A DNA stretch of 12,020 nt, from the NCBI GenBank assembly GCA_964551545.1, contig CAZKCT010000057.1:1-12020 (forward strand). The letters run 5' to 3'. This document shows, in pieces, positions 1 through 7,521 of this stretch (its first letter is position 1; each line of letters opens with the position of its first letter). The stretch is from Thiopontia sp964551545 (lineage in GTDB: Bacteria; Pseudomonadota; Gammaproteobacteria; GCF-002020875). The notes below the pieces were generated by a model. That model saw only the letters and a program-made list of their open reading frames with translations, made no database searches and was not told the origin of the DNA. The position numbers were made by a program, and so were the translations under genes.

Positions 1-558
1 ATTGACCAAAACGATAGTCAGTTTGCTGATCTCCAAATTTGGCGCGATCTGAATCAGGACGGCATCAGCCAATCAGATGAATTGAAGAGCCTTGCCGATT
101 ACGGCATTGAATCGTTTGACCTCAATGCCACCCAGACCAATGAATCTATTTTGGATAGCACATTGATGTCGAATGGTACGGTGAACCTCAATGATGGTTC
201 CACGTTAGGGTACTCAGAGGTTGCATTCGCTGTGGAGAGCAAGACCATCGACTCCATTCTGGTAAGTGAAAATATTGATCTTAGTGCTGTGGTTGCCGAA
301 GGTGCCAGAGATATTGAACTGATGGACCTACGTGGAAACGGCGATGATTGCCTCACCATTCAGGCCCTGGATGTGTTGGATATTACCGACAGCAATAACA
401 TCCTAATGGTCGAAGGGGATGCCGGGGATAGTGTCCAAGTGGCGTCAGGCTGGGTTAGTCAGGGGAGCGAAAATGGCTATGAACACTTCACTATGGAAGG
501 GAGTGATGCGCATCTCTATCTTGATGAAGAGGTCGCCCGTCTGGTGGTGAATAGCTAA
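1..558 (+). CDS. C-terminal end of a large secreted calcium-binding repeat adhesin (5' partial)
   Basis: The reading frame is open from the first base and ends at TAA 556-558, leaving 185 residues; the start lies outside the window. Near the beginning is an EF-hand-like loop, D-L-N-Q-D-G-I-S-Q-S-D-E (residues 16-27), preceded by L-Q-I-W-R; this W-R-D-L-N-Q-D-G type of segment is common in RTX-like and giant T1SS-secreted proteins. The last ~85 residues (D-L-R-G-N-G-D-D-C-L-T, then a D-V-L-D-I-T-D stretch, then V-E-G-D-A-G-D-S-V and G-W) match the acidic module I know from the extreme C-termini of LapA/VCBS-type adhesins, where the uncleaved T1SS signal lies. The protein is very acidic and has one Cys. 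It should be a surface attachment protein exported by an ABC-MFP-TolC machine; the TolC-like gene follows 48-51 bases downstream. The internal ATG at 82 is not a real start. Family assignment is from motif memory; the repeat region is not visible. Confidence 0.8.
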   Translation: MDQNDSQFADLQIWRDLNQDGISQSDELKSLADYGIESFDLNATQTNESILDSTLMSNGTVNLNDGSTLGYSEVAFAVESKTIDSILVSENIDLSAVVAEGARDIELMDLRGNGDDCLTIQALDVLDITDSNNILMVEGDAGDSVQVASGWVSQGSENGYEHFTMEGSDAHLYLDEEVARLVVNS

Positions 559-627
559 TCTGGACTGAAAGCCATCTAAGCAAATTCCACGAAAAATTTT
601 AAAGTATTGATGAAAACAAGAGTAATG

Positions 628-2292
628 ATGATGAAACGATATTCTCTATGGATCCCCTTTTTGGCAGCGGTATCGATAGCGCCGCAGGTAGCGGCCCACA
701 CATTGGGCGATGCCATTCAGAAGGCGCTCGACAGTAACCCAGAGGTGCTCTCTGCCAAGGCGGCACTGGGTGTGGCTGAGGAGCAGTTGATCAGTGCCAA
801 GGCGGGGTATCTGCCAACGGTTGATCTCTCGATGCAGGCCGGTGAGGAGAATATGCGTAAGCCTGCTTCTGCCAAGACCGAGATGTGGCAGCAGGATCAC
901 AACATCACGTTGAAGCAGAACCTATTCGATGGCGGCGCAACCGATAGTGCTGTGGAGCGTAGCGAGCAGATGTTCAGCAATGCCAAAACTCGGGTGGGGG
1001 ACCTGACGGGAACGATTACGCTCAACGTGATTGAGTCATGGTATGAGCTCTACCGCCTGCAGAAGGTGGTGCAGATGACCCAGAAGAATGTGGCTCAGCA
1101 TAAAAAGGTCTTCGAGCAGATCCAGCAGAAAGTGAAGGCGGGCGCCGCTGGTAAAGCGGAGCTGACTGCTGCGGAGACCCCTTATATCCTTGCGCTGACT
1201 GCTCAGGCGGCCAACCGTGGACAGCTTTCAGATGCGATGGCCCGTTATAGCAAGGTTGTAGGCGAGACACCGGAAGGGGTGCTGCCCAACCCAGAACCGC
1301 TGCTGGCAGATGCAACACTACCGGAGAGTGTCGATGTGGCAGTCGAGCAGGTGCTTGCTACAGCACCGGCAATCCGTACCGCTGAGGCCAATCTGTTGGC
1401 TGCCGAGGCTGATGCCCGGGGGGCGAAGGCTGGGTTGCTGCCAACAGTCGATTTTGAGTTTAAGGAGCTGATCAAGAATGATGCAGCGGGTACGGATGGT
1501 ACCGAGTATGGCTGGACAGCATTCCTGAAGCTGAACTACAACCTTTATAAAGGCGGCGCAGATCAGGCGAGAGAGCGTGAGACCGCCAAGGCCTTGGTGG
1601 ATAGCCGTGAACAGCTCAACCTTGCGCGTAGAACAGCAGAAGAGCAGGCTCGAATCAACTGGAGTGCACTCCAAGTGTCGGCCCAGATTCTGCGGCTCAA
1701 TCAGCAGCAGATGAAGAGCGCCACCGAGACCCGTAACTCGACCAATGAGCAGTTTAAGTTGGGCGAGGCCGATATCATGGCCATCATGGGGGCTGAGGAT
1801 GCACTATTTCAGGCGCAGCAGTCGGTCTTGCAAGAGCGTATTACCGGAACAGTCGCCCGTTATCGCCTGTTGAATCAGCTTGGGACGCTTTCTGCGCACT
1901 ATTTGGGTGAGGCGCCTGAGTCAGTTGAATCTGAGGAGAGTGGCGTGACCACAGAGGATCAGACCAATGCTGTGATTGATCGTGTTGCTGAGCAGAGTGA
2001 TGTAGCGGTTGGGGCTATCTCCGATGCATTGAAGTCGGCCGTAGAAGAGGTTGGTGAGACGCTGCATGAAGGGCAAAAGGCAATGGCTGATTTGGTTGAT
2101 GAGGTCACTCCAGAGCAGCAGAGTCAGAGTGATGAAGTAGTCTCTCCAGAAGGCCAGTCGCACGATGCGATTAGTTCTACCCCGGGACAGGTGCTGGAGA
2201 CCAGTGCTGTATCAGAGCAGGTCACCAGTGCGCTTCCGCAAGGGTGGGGAAAAGCCTATGAGCAGATGCGTGCTGCAGGCTGGGTTCAGTAG
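628..2292 (+). CDS. TolC-family outer-membrane channel (LapE/AggA-like) with long C-terminal tail
   Basis: This is the outer-membrane and periplasmic tunnel component of a type I secretion system. The N-terminus M-M-K-R then a hydrophobic stretch ending A-A before H-T-L-G-D-A-I is a Sec signal peptide. The TolC internal duplication is clear: an outer-membrane-efflux repeat with L-K-Q-N-L-F-D-G-G (about residues 95-103) recurs as L-N-Y-N-L-Y-K-G-G (about 302-310), each flanked by long coiled-coil helices and A-K-A-G-x-L-P-T-V motifs. In-frame starts are TTG 607 and ATG 610, 625, 628 and 631; I prefer 628 (or 631) because AAGAG at 618-622 is correctly spaced and the signal peptide becomes compact. 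The channel homology ends near residue 430. About 120 residues rich in Glu, Ser, Gln and Val follow, making it longer than the usual ~430-480 residues. It probably exports the adhesin encoded just upstream. LapE-like rather than classical TolC is inference from context. Confidence 0.93.
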   Translation: MMKRYSLWIPFLAAVSIAPQVAAHTLGDAIQKALDSNPEVLSAKAALGVAEEQLISAKAGYLPTVDLSMQAGEENMRKPASAKTEMWQQDHNITLKQNLFDGGATDSAVERSEQMFSNAKTRVGDLTGTITLNVIESWYELYRLQKVVQMTQKNVAQHKKVFEQIQQKVKAGAAGKAELTAAETPYILALTAQAANRGQLSDAMARYSKVVGETPEGVLPNPEPLLADATLPESVDVAVEQVLATAPAIRTAEANLLAAEADARGAKAGLLPTVDFEFKELIKNDAAGTDGTEYGWTAFLKLNYNLYKGGADQARERETAKALVDSREQLNLARRTAEEQARINWSALQVSAQILRLNQQQMKSATETRNSTNEQFKLGEADIMAIMGAEDALFQAQQSVLQERITGTVARYRLLNQLGTLSAHYLGEAPESVESEESGVTTEDQTNAVIDRVAEQSDVAVGAISDALKSAVEEVGETLHEGQKAMADLVDEVTPEQQSQSDEVVSPEGQSHDAISSTPGQVLETSAVSEQVTSALPQGWGKAYEQMRAAGWVQ

Positions 2293-2302
2293 AGGCTGGT
2301 GT

Positions 2303-3214
2303 TCAATCTGGAATAAATGAGCGGTTCCACTCCATCAGATAGGGGAGAATCTTCTCGGTATCCAGGCGGCCACCTTCATCAAAAGAGCGAAATAGTGCTA
2401 GGTCGGGATGCTGTCGCTCCATGGTTTCTCGGAAAATATCGCAGTGCTTGTAGCTTTTCAGATTGCGCGCCAGCTCCTTCTTATACTCCTTCTGTACCGC
2501 AATGGCACCGGTCACTCGACGAATCTCGCTGTCATATCCCCCGAGTTGATTGAGTGCATGGAGTTGCTTCATATAAGCAACACACTCCTCTCGTGCGATG
2601 ATGCGTGCGATCCCATGTTTCTTCTCAGGGGTTTCAAGTCCCCGCAGGTAGTCATAGGCGTGTGAGAATTCATGAATCAGCAGGGTCGTGAGTCGTAAGT
2701 CTCCCTTTCTGAGTGGGGTGTCAGAGATGTTGAGTAGGTAGGTTTGCTTATTGCTTCTCTCCCACAGTTTCCAGTCAAAGTAACTGGGGTCATCCGACTG
2801 ATGGGGGCAGTACTGAAGGATTGGGTTTGGGATCGCATCGATCTCTTGTTGAAAATCGGTTTTGGCAATCATCTCCACCGCTTTTTTTAGTTTCTCAAAG
2901 ACTACTTCCGAGGAGAGCGGGGGTTTATTGCCTGCAAGAGATGAGTTTTCGATCAGACTATAACGGAATCGATATCGACCGAACTGTTTCTCAATATACG
3001 GGGTATTCTTGCACCGCTTCATGTGTCGGAGCTGTTTTGTCTGCAACCGATTTGGCGGGATTTTGACCCTTAAAATAAGTGGACCACCTTTACTGTTTTT
3101 AGCTATTGGATTCTTGATGTAGAGGTATCCACTATTTTCCCATGCAGATAATCCAGAGTCGGCATGTGAGCTATATGGGATCAGGAGAAGTAGTAGAGAT
3201 ATAATCAGCTTCAT
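2303..3214 (-). CDS. exported HExxH putative zinc metalloprotease, unknown family
   Basis: A 303-residue protein with a strong signal peptide (M-K-L-I-I-S then seven Leu/Ile, ending S-H-A-D-S), so periplasmic or secreted. Residues 176-185 are T-T-L-L-I-H-E-F-S-H, a textbook HExxH zinc-binding helix (H181, E182, H185). E209-E210, in R-E-E-C-V-A-Y about 24 residues on, could give a gluzincin-type third ligand. Four Cys in the mature part (68, 136, 211, 258) could form two disulfides. I do not recognise the family, and the substrate is unknown. It is not a LapG homologue: LapG is a cysteine protease of the transglutaminase fold. Lying beside adhesin secretion genes, a role in trimming or releasing a surface protein is possible but inferred. 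Its stop is 10 bases from that of the TolC-like gene, convergent. The DNA looks more AT-rich than its neighbours (bases 3061-3120 hold 20 G/C of 60), which may indicate a separate origin. No strong ribosome site precedes ATG 3214. Confidence 0.85.
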   Translation of the reverse strand: MKLIISLLLLLIPYSSHADSGLSAWENSGYLYIKNPIAKNSKGGPLILRVKIPPNRLQTKQLRHMKRCKNTPYIEKQFGRYRFRYSLIENSSLAGNKPPLSSEVVFEKLKKAVEMIAKTDFQQEIDAIPNPILQYCPHQSDDPSYFDWKLWERSNKQTYLLNISDTPLRKGDLRLTTLLIHEFSHAYDYLRGLETPEKKHGIARIIAREECVAYMKQLHALNQLGGYDSEIRRVTGAIAVQKEYKKELARNLKSYKHCDIFRETMERQHPDLALFRSFDEGGRLDTEKILPYLMEWNRSFIPD

Positions 3215-3287
3215 ATGCGTAATAGTCTGAATAATGGCAAGGTTCTACGCTACGCTGAAATCGGAATTGCGGTCTCTGCGCATTCAC
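3215..3287. other. 73-base spacer between exporter stop and metalloprotease start
   Basis: This is the longest non-coding gap in the window. It lies on the minus strand downstream of the first ABC exporter and upstream of the HExxH protein, so it could hold a terminator, a promoter or simply a leader. I see only a short GCTACGCTG-type direct repeat (two near-copies of CTACGCT around 3246-3256) and no convincing hairpin with a T-tract. A TTGCCA at 3238-3233 on the minus strand has no correctly spaced -10 box before the start codon. Read-through from the exporter is therefore plausible but not shown. Confidence 0.4.
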
Positions 3288-5405
3288 TCAGTCTACTTTA
3301 GTTTGGCGGAGTTGCCCCTGGTTGAGTGCCTGAAGCACTTGATCGCGTGGTCCATCAGCGACCAGTTTGCCACGGTCCAGTACAACCAGCCGGTCAGCCA
3401 GTGTGAGCAGTGAACTCCGATGAGTGACCAGAATGAGTGTGCGCTCCTTAAGGAATGGATTAAAGCGATCTTTCCACTGCTTTTCGGCGGTACTGTCCAT
3501 CGAGCTGGTTGGCTCGTCTAGCAGGATGATGGGCGGTTTGCTCAATAGCGCACGCGCCATTGCAACGGCCTGGCGCTGACCGCCAGAAAGCCCTTCGCCC
3601 CGTTCGCCAACTTCCATGTCATATCCTTTGGGGTGCTGGCTGGCAAAGCTATCGACGCCAGCGAGTTGTGCCGCTTGCAGCACCGCTTCATCGGTCGCCT
3701 GTGGATTGCCAAGGCTGATGTTTTCTCGCAATGTCCCGCGGAATAGAACAATCTCCTGAGAGACGTAACCAATCGAACGGCGTAGCTGTGCAGGGTCGAT
3801 CTGCCCTAGGTGTGTGTTGTCGACCAGTACAGTGCCAGCTTGAGGTTGGTAAAGCCCCAGTAGTAGTTTCTGTAATGTGCTTTTTCCAGAACCGATTCTG
3901 CCAATAATGGCAATTCGTTCACCTGGTTTGATTTTCAGGTTGAACTGGGTGATTGCATTCTCTTCCTGGTGGGGGTATTTGAAGTCCACCTGACGAAACT
4001 CAATAGCGCCTTCGATGGTTGGGCGATGAAGGAAGTGGGTTGTGCCAGGACGATCCACGGGCTTCTCCATCAATCCGTGGAGTGCCTTTAGGGCGACCAT
4101 TGACTGACGATAGCGAATCAAAAGTGAGGAGACACCGGTTAATGGGGCAAGTGCACGACCCGTGAGGATGGTGCAGGCGATGAGTGCGCCAACAGTCATC
4201 TCGCCTGCTGAGATCTGATGGACACCGTAGGCAACAATGCCAATGGTTGTTAACTGGTGAGCGAAGGTGGTGAAGTTGACAGCCAGTGTTGACCAGAGTT
4301 TACTCTTGATCCCCGATTTGGCCAGTTTCTCGACATACTGTTCCCACTTGCGCTGCATGACCCCTTCAGCACTCTCACTCTTGATGGTCTCACTGCCTGC
4401 CAGTGCCTCAACCAAAATCGCGTGTTTTTGAGTTGATTCCTTGAAAGTCTCGCTAACAGCTTTGTGGAGTGGAATCTGAATCACCATCGCCGCGATCAGT
4501 ACGACCGGTACCGCTAGTAGCGGGATGATCACAATGGGGCCGCCAATCATCCAGATGACGGCAAGGAAGATCACCAGGAAAGGGAGGTCGATCAGAGTCG
4601 TCAGTGAGGCAGAGGTGAAGAAGTCTCGCAGCCCTTCAAATTCCCGCATGTGGTTTGCGGTAGCGCCAGCGGCGCCAGAACGTGAATCCATACGGGTGCC
4701 AAGAATTTGCTCGAAAATATTTGAGGAGAGGGTGAGGTCTGCCCGTTTCCCGGCAACATCAATAAACCAGGCACGTAGTGTACGAAGCAGGAAATCAAAT
4801 CCTGCGACCAATAGTGCGCCGATCGCTAGTACCCAGAGTGTCTCCATTGCATTGTTGGGCACTACTCGATCATAGACATTCATCACGAATAGTGGAATCG
4901 CAAGGGTGAAGAGGTTGACTAGCAGTGAGGCGAGAATGCTCTCTCCATAGATCGGCCACCCTTTGAGAATGGTCTTCCAGAACCAGTGGCCATGGGTTGC
5001 TGGCCGTTGCTCAGGAAGAGGGCCGTCAATTAATAGAACTTGTCCGTTGTATTGCTGTTGGAGCCCATTGAGATCGATAGACTCTTCTTCGCCTTGGCTG
5101 TTCAGGGTCAATCCCCTATCTTGCTCGATGCGGGTGAGCAGAGTGCACTGTTTAGTATGTAGAAAAAGAAGGGCAGGTAGTTGCTGAGAGGAGAGCTGTG
5201 ACAGTGGGGTCACCTCGACTCTGGCAGCAATGCCGGAGCGATCGAGTGCACGCAGAGCCAGCTCTGGTGTTAATTCGCCATCCTGCAGTGGTAGACCTGA
5301 GAGCAGTGACTCAGGAGAGAGCGGAAAACCGTGCAACCGGCACTGTTGGAGCAGGGTGGTCAGCAGTGGATCAGACATGGGAGTAGTATATACTCCTTTC
5401 CCCAT
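3288..5405 (-). CDS. type I secretion ABC exporter, LssB/LapB-like (copy 1)
   Basis: An inner-membrane ATPase/permease that drives unfolded substrate through an MFP-TolC channel. Residues 10-130 form a C39-peptidase-like domain lacking the catalytic Cys (D-P-L where D-C-G is expected), the type that binds substrate without cleaving it in LapB/HlyB-like exporters. Residues ~150-440 hold the six-helix membrane domain with L-V-N-L-F-T-L-A-I-P-L-F-V-M-N-V-Y-D-R. The ATPase has Walker A G-R-I-G-S-G-K-S-T (502-510), Q-loop Q550, signature L-S-G-G-Q (606-610), Walker B I-I-L-L-D-E (626-631) and H662, all intact. Length 705 is normal. Two in-frame ATGs are possible: 5405, backed by AGAGGA six bases upstream, and 5378, which matches the N-terminus M-S-D-P-L-L of the divergent paralog but has a poorly spaced ribosome site. 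I chose 5405. A membrane fusion protein gene is not adjacent. Function is firm; the substrate (probably the adhesin at 1-558) is inferred. Confidence 0.95.
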   Translation of the reverse strand: MGKGVYTTPMSDPLLTTLLQQCRLHGFPLSPESLLSGLPLQDGELTPELALRALDRSGIAARVEVTPLSQLSSQQLPALLFLHTKQCTLLTRIEQDRGLTLNSQGEEESIDLNGLQQQYNGQVLLIDGPLPEQRPATHGHWFWKTILKGWPIYGESILASLLVNLFTLAIPLFVMNVYDRVVPNNAMETLWVLAIGALLVAGFDFLLRTLRAWFIDVAGKRADLTLSSNIFEQILGTRMDSRSGAAGATANHMREFEGLRDFFTSASLTTLIDLPFLVIFLAVIWMIGGPIVIIPLLAVPVVLIAAMVIQIPLHKAVSETFKESTQKHAILVEALAGSETIKSESAEGVMQRKWEQYVEKLAKSGIKSKLWSTLAVNFTTFAHQLTTIGIVAYGVHQISAGEMTVGALIACTILTGRALAPLTGVSSLLIRYRQSMVALKALHGLMEKPVDRPGTTHFLHRPTIEGAIEFRQVDFKYPHQEENAITQFNLKIKPGERIAIIGRIGSGKSTLQKLLLGLYQPQAGTVLVDNTHLGQIDPAQLRRSIGYVSQEIVLFRGTLRENISLGNPQATDEAVLQAAQLAGVDSFASQHPKGYDMEVGERGEGLSGGQRQAVAMARALLSKPPIILLDEPTSSMDSTAEKQWKDRFNPFLKERTLILVTHRSSLLTLADRLVVLDRGKLVADGPRDQVLQALNQGQLRQTKVD

Positions 5406-5420
5406 GTCTGATCCTCTGCT
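5362..5420. repeat. 20-base inverted repeat spanning both exporter start regions
   Basis: Left arm 5362-5381 (AGCAGTGGATCAGACATGGG) pairs with right arm 5401-5420 at 19 of 20 positions, the mismatch being 5367/5415, around a 19-base loop 5382-5400. The arms encode M-S-D-P-L-L, read outward on opposite strands, in the two ABC exporters, so the symmetry is at least partly the footprint of a head-to-head paralogous pair. It places a CATG at 5376-5379 and another at 5403-5406, giving each gene two symmetrical in-frame ATG candidates. As RNA it could fold into a long hairpin that hides the start codons. Confidence 0.9.
5379..5403. promoter_or_regulatory. candidate divergent control region with nested dyads
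   Basis: Only 25 bases separate the inner ATG candidates (5378 minus, 5404 plus). Within them GGAGTA (5380-5385) and TACTCC (5391-5396) form an inverted repeat with a 5-base spacer, and AGTATATACT (5385-5394) is a perfect palindrome. The palindrome presents TATACT, close to a sigma70 -10 box, on both strands; transcription from it would begin near the inner ATGs and give almost leaderless messages. No matching -35 boxes are visible 17 bases away. A regulator operator is an equally good reading. Evidence is pattern only. Confidence 0.35.
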
Positions 5421-7521
5421 ACAGAGTTTGTCGCTGTTGACCCGACGGCTGGGGAGGCCAGTCTCTGAGGTCTCCCTGCGGGCAGGTCTTCCCCTGGAGC
5501 AAGGGGAGATCGACCCTGGATTAGCGTTGATGGCCGCAGAGCAGGCCGGTTTCTCCGCCGCTATCGAAAAGCGTCAGTTAAAGGCGATTCCTCCTTTCCT
5601 GTTTCCTGTACTGCTGCTGTTGAAGGATCAGCGCAGCTGTCTATTGATTGCGCTCGATCAGCAGGAAGCTCAGGTGATTTTCCCGGAGCAGGGGGATCTT
5701 GCGCAGCCAATACCGAGAGGCCAATTGGAGTCGCTCTATGGCGGATCAATGATTGTGCTGAACCCTGCTGCAGAAGCTCAAGCAGAAAAAGAGACTGCTC
5801 TAGAACGCCCTAAGCGGTGGTTCTGGGGGACGATCTCAAAGTCATGGAAGCTCTATAGTGAGGTAGTTATTGCCTCACTGCTCGTCAACCTCTTCACGCT
5901 CGCCATTCCCCTGTTTGTGATGAATGTCTATGATCGCGTGGTTCCCAATGGTGCAACAGAGACGCTCTGGGTTCTGGCCACAGGGGTGATGATTGTGTTG
6001 GGCTTCGATTTCTTGTTGAGAGTTCTGAGGGGTTGGTTTCTCGATATAGCAGGGAAGCGTGCAGATCTACTGATCTCACAGTTTATGATGGAACAGCTGC
6101 TGGGGATGCGAATGGCAGTTCAGCCCCGCTCCGCTGGAGCGGTTTCCAGTCACATGAGGGAGTTTGAGAATTTAAGGGAGTTCTTTACCTCATCAACATT
6201 GATCTCTCTGGTGGATCTCCCATTCATTATTTTATTCCTGTTCATTATTCAAATGCTGGGCGGAGCATTGGCCTGGATTCCGTTGGCGGCAGTTATTCTG
6301 GTGCTGTTGTTGGGGCTGCTCATTCAGTTTCCACTCCATCGCCATATGAAAGCGGGTTTTCAACAGGGGGCGAAAAAACAGGGGGTGTTGGTTGAGGCGC
6401 TGACTGGCATGGAGGCAATCAAAAGCCAGGGTGCGGAGGGGGTCTTTCTTGGGCGTTGGAAGCAGTCAGTTGCACAGCTTGCGGATAGTAGTCAGCGTGG
6501 GCGTTTCTGGGGTCTATTGGCCTCAGGTTTTTCGACACTGGTCCATCAATTAACGATTGTTGTTGTTGTTGTCGTTGGTGCCGGTGCCATTGCGATTGGT
6601 GAGATGACTGTGGGTACACTGGTTGCTGTGACTATTCTGACAGGGCGGGTGATGGCTCCGCTGGGTAACATGGCTGCCTTGCTGGGGCGTTATAGACAAT
6701 CGAGAGTGGCGCTAAAGGCACTTGATCAGATGATGGCGCTTCCGCTCGAGCGCCCGCCTGGGGAGCGCTTTTTCCATCGCCCCGACTGGCAGGGTGGGGT
6801 TGAGTTTGATCAGGTCACCTTTACCTATCCGGACCAGCAAAAGCCGGTACTGAGTGGACTGTCATTGAAGATTGAGCCGGGTGAACGGGTCGGCGTGATC
6901 GGAAAAATAGGATCAGGGAAGAGCACTTTATTGCGCCTGATGTTGGGGCTTTATCAACCACAGTCTGGCGTGGTTCGCGTGGATGGAACAGATCTGCAGC
7001 AGGTTGACCCAGCAGAGTTACGTCACCGTGCGGGATTTGTGCCGCAGGAAATCACGCTGTTCAGTGGGACTCTGCGAGAAAACCTATCGCTCGGTTTGCC
7101 AAATGTGGATGATGCGGCGCTATTGAGAGTGTCCAAGCTGACAGGTGTAGATGCGTTTGCACAGCAACACCCTGCCGGTTATGAGATGCAGATAGGAGAG
7201 CATGGACGAGGCCTTTCTGGTGGACAGCAGCAGGCCGTTGCGCTGGCGCGAGCGCTGATTCTGGAGCCATCTATCCTGCTGTTGGACGAGCCCACCAGCG
7301 CGATGGATAATGCAGCCGAGCATCAAATCAAGCAGCGGCTGTTGGAGACCTTGGCTGGTCGCACACTGATTTTGGTTACGCATCGCACCTCACTTCTCTC
7401 GCTGGTTGAACGATTGGTTGTGGTTGATGATGGCCGTGTGGTGATGGATGGCCCACGTGATGCAGTGCTCAAACGACTGTCTGGAGGTAACACTAAGCCC
7501 GAGGTGCCAGCAACATCATGA
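5404..7521 (+). CDS. type I secretion ABC exporter, LssB/LapB-like (copy 2)
   Basis: Paralog of the minus-strand exporter, same architecture and 705 residues from ATG 5404. A degenerate C39-like domain (residues 1-120, D-P-L in place of D-C-G) is followed by the membrane domain (~140-440) sharing long identical runs with copy 1, then an ATPase with Walker A G-K-I-G-S-G-K-S-T (500-508), L-S-G-G-Q (604-608), Walker B I-L-L-L-D-E (624-629) and H660. All catalytic residues are present, so both exporters should be active. A run of six valines (386-391) is coded by a GTT-rich tract. ATG 5377 is an in-frame alternative (714 residues) with a weak AGTGGA ribosome site; any longer form would read antisense through copy 1 and is rejected. 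The stop overlaps the next start as ATGA (7518-7521), so the Ig-like protein gene downstream is translationally coupled, which suggests a shared role. Substrate unknown. Confidence 0.95.
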   Translation: MSDPLLQSLSLLTRRLGRPVSEVSLRAGLPLEQGEIDPGLALMAAEQAGFSAAIEKRQLKAIPPFLFPVLLLLKDQRSCLLIALDQQEAQVIFPEQGDLAQPIPRGQLESLYGGSMIVLNPAAEAQAEKETALERPKRWFWGTISKSWKLYSEVVIASLLVNLFTLAIPLFVMNVYDRVVPNGATETLWVLATGVMIVLGFDFLLRVLRGWFLDIAGKRADLLISQFMMEQLLGMRMAVQPRSAGAVSSHMREFENLREFFTSSTLISLVDLPFIILFLFIIQMLGGALAWIPLAAVILVLLLGLLIQFPLHRHMKAGFQQGAKKQGVLVEALTGMEAIKSQGAEGVFLGRWKQSVAQLADSSQRGRFWGLLASGFSTLVHQLTIVVVVVVGAGAIAIGEMTVGTLVAVTILTGRVMAPLGNMAALLGRYRQSRVALKALDQMMALPLERPPGERFFHRPDWQGGVEFDQVTFTYPDQQKPVLSGLSLKIEPGERVGVIGKIGSGKSTLLRLMLGLYQPQSGVVRVDGTDLQQVDPAELRHRAGFVPQEITLFSGTLRENLSLGLPNVDDAALLRVSKLTGVDAFAQQHPAGYEMQIGEHGRGLSGGQQQAVALARALILEPSILLLDEPTSAMDNAAEHQIKQRLLETLAGRTLILVTHRTSLLSLVERLVVVDDGRVVMDGPRDAVLKRLSGGNTKPEVPATS

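Noticed and set aside
82..558. An independent 158-residue gene starting at ATG 82
   Set aside because: The frame is open to base 1 and contains the EF-hand-like motif before this ATG, so it is internal to a larger gene.
2317..3066. Plus-strand small open frames opposite the metalloprotease gene
   Set aside because: They overlap a gene with a signal peptide and HExxH motif and show no coding character of their own.
2303..3214. The HExxH protein as LapG
   Set aside because: LapG is a transglutaminase-like cysteine protease; the HExxH motif and lack of a Cys-His-Asp pattern argue against it.
4525..4875. Plus-strand open frame of 116 codons within exporter 1
   Set aside because: It is antisense to the conserved membrane domain, Arg/Ser-rich and without a recognisable ribosome site: a shadow of the real gene.
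5230..5403. Longer start for exporter 2 at 5230 (763 residues)
   Set aside because: The added residues read antisense through exporter 1, lack homology to the M-S-D-P-L-L N-terminus and look like non-coding translation.
5000..5405. Active C39 bacteriocin-type peptidase in the exporters
   Set aside because: The expected D-C-G catalytic motif is replaced by D-P-L in both copies, as in non-cleaving C39-like domains.
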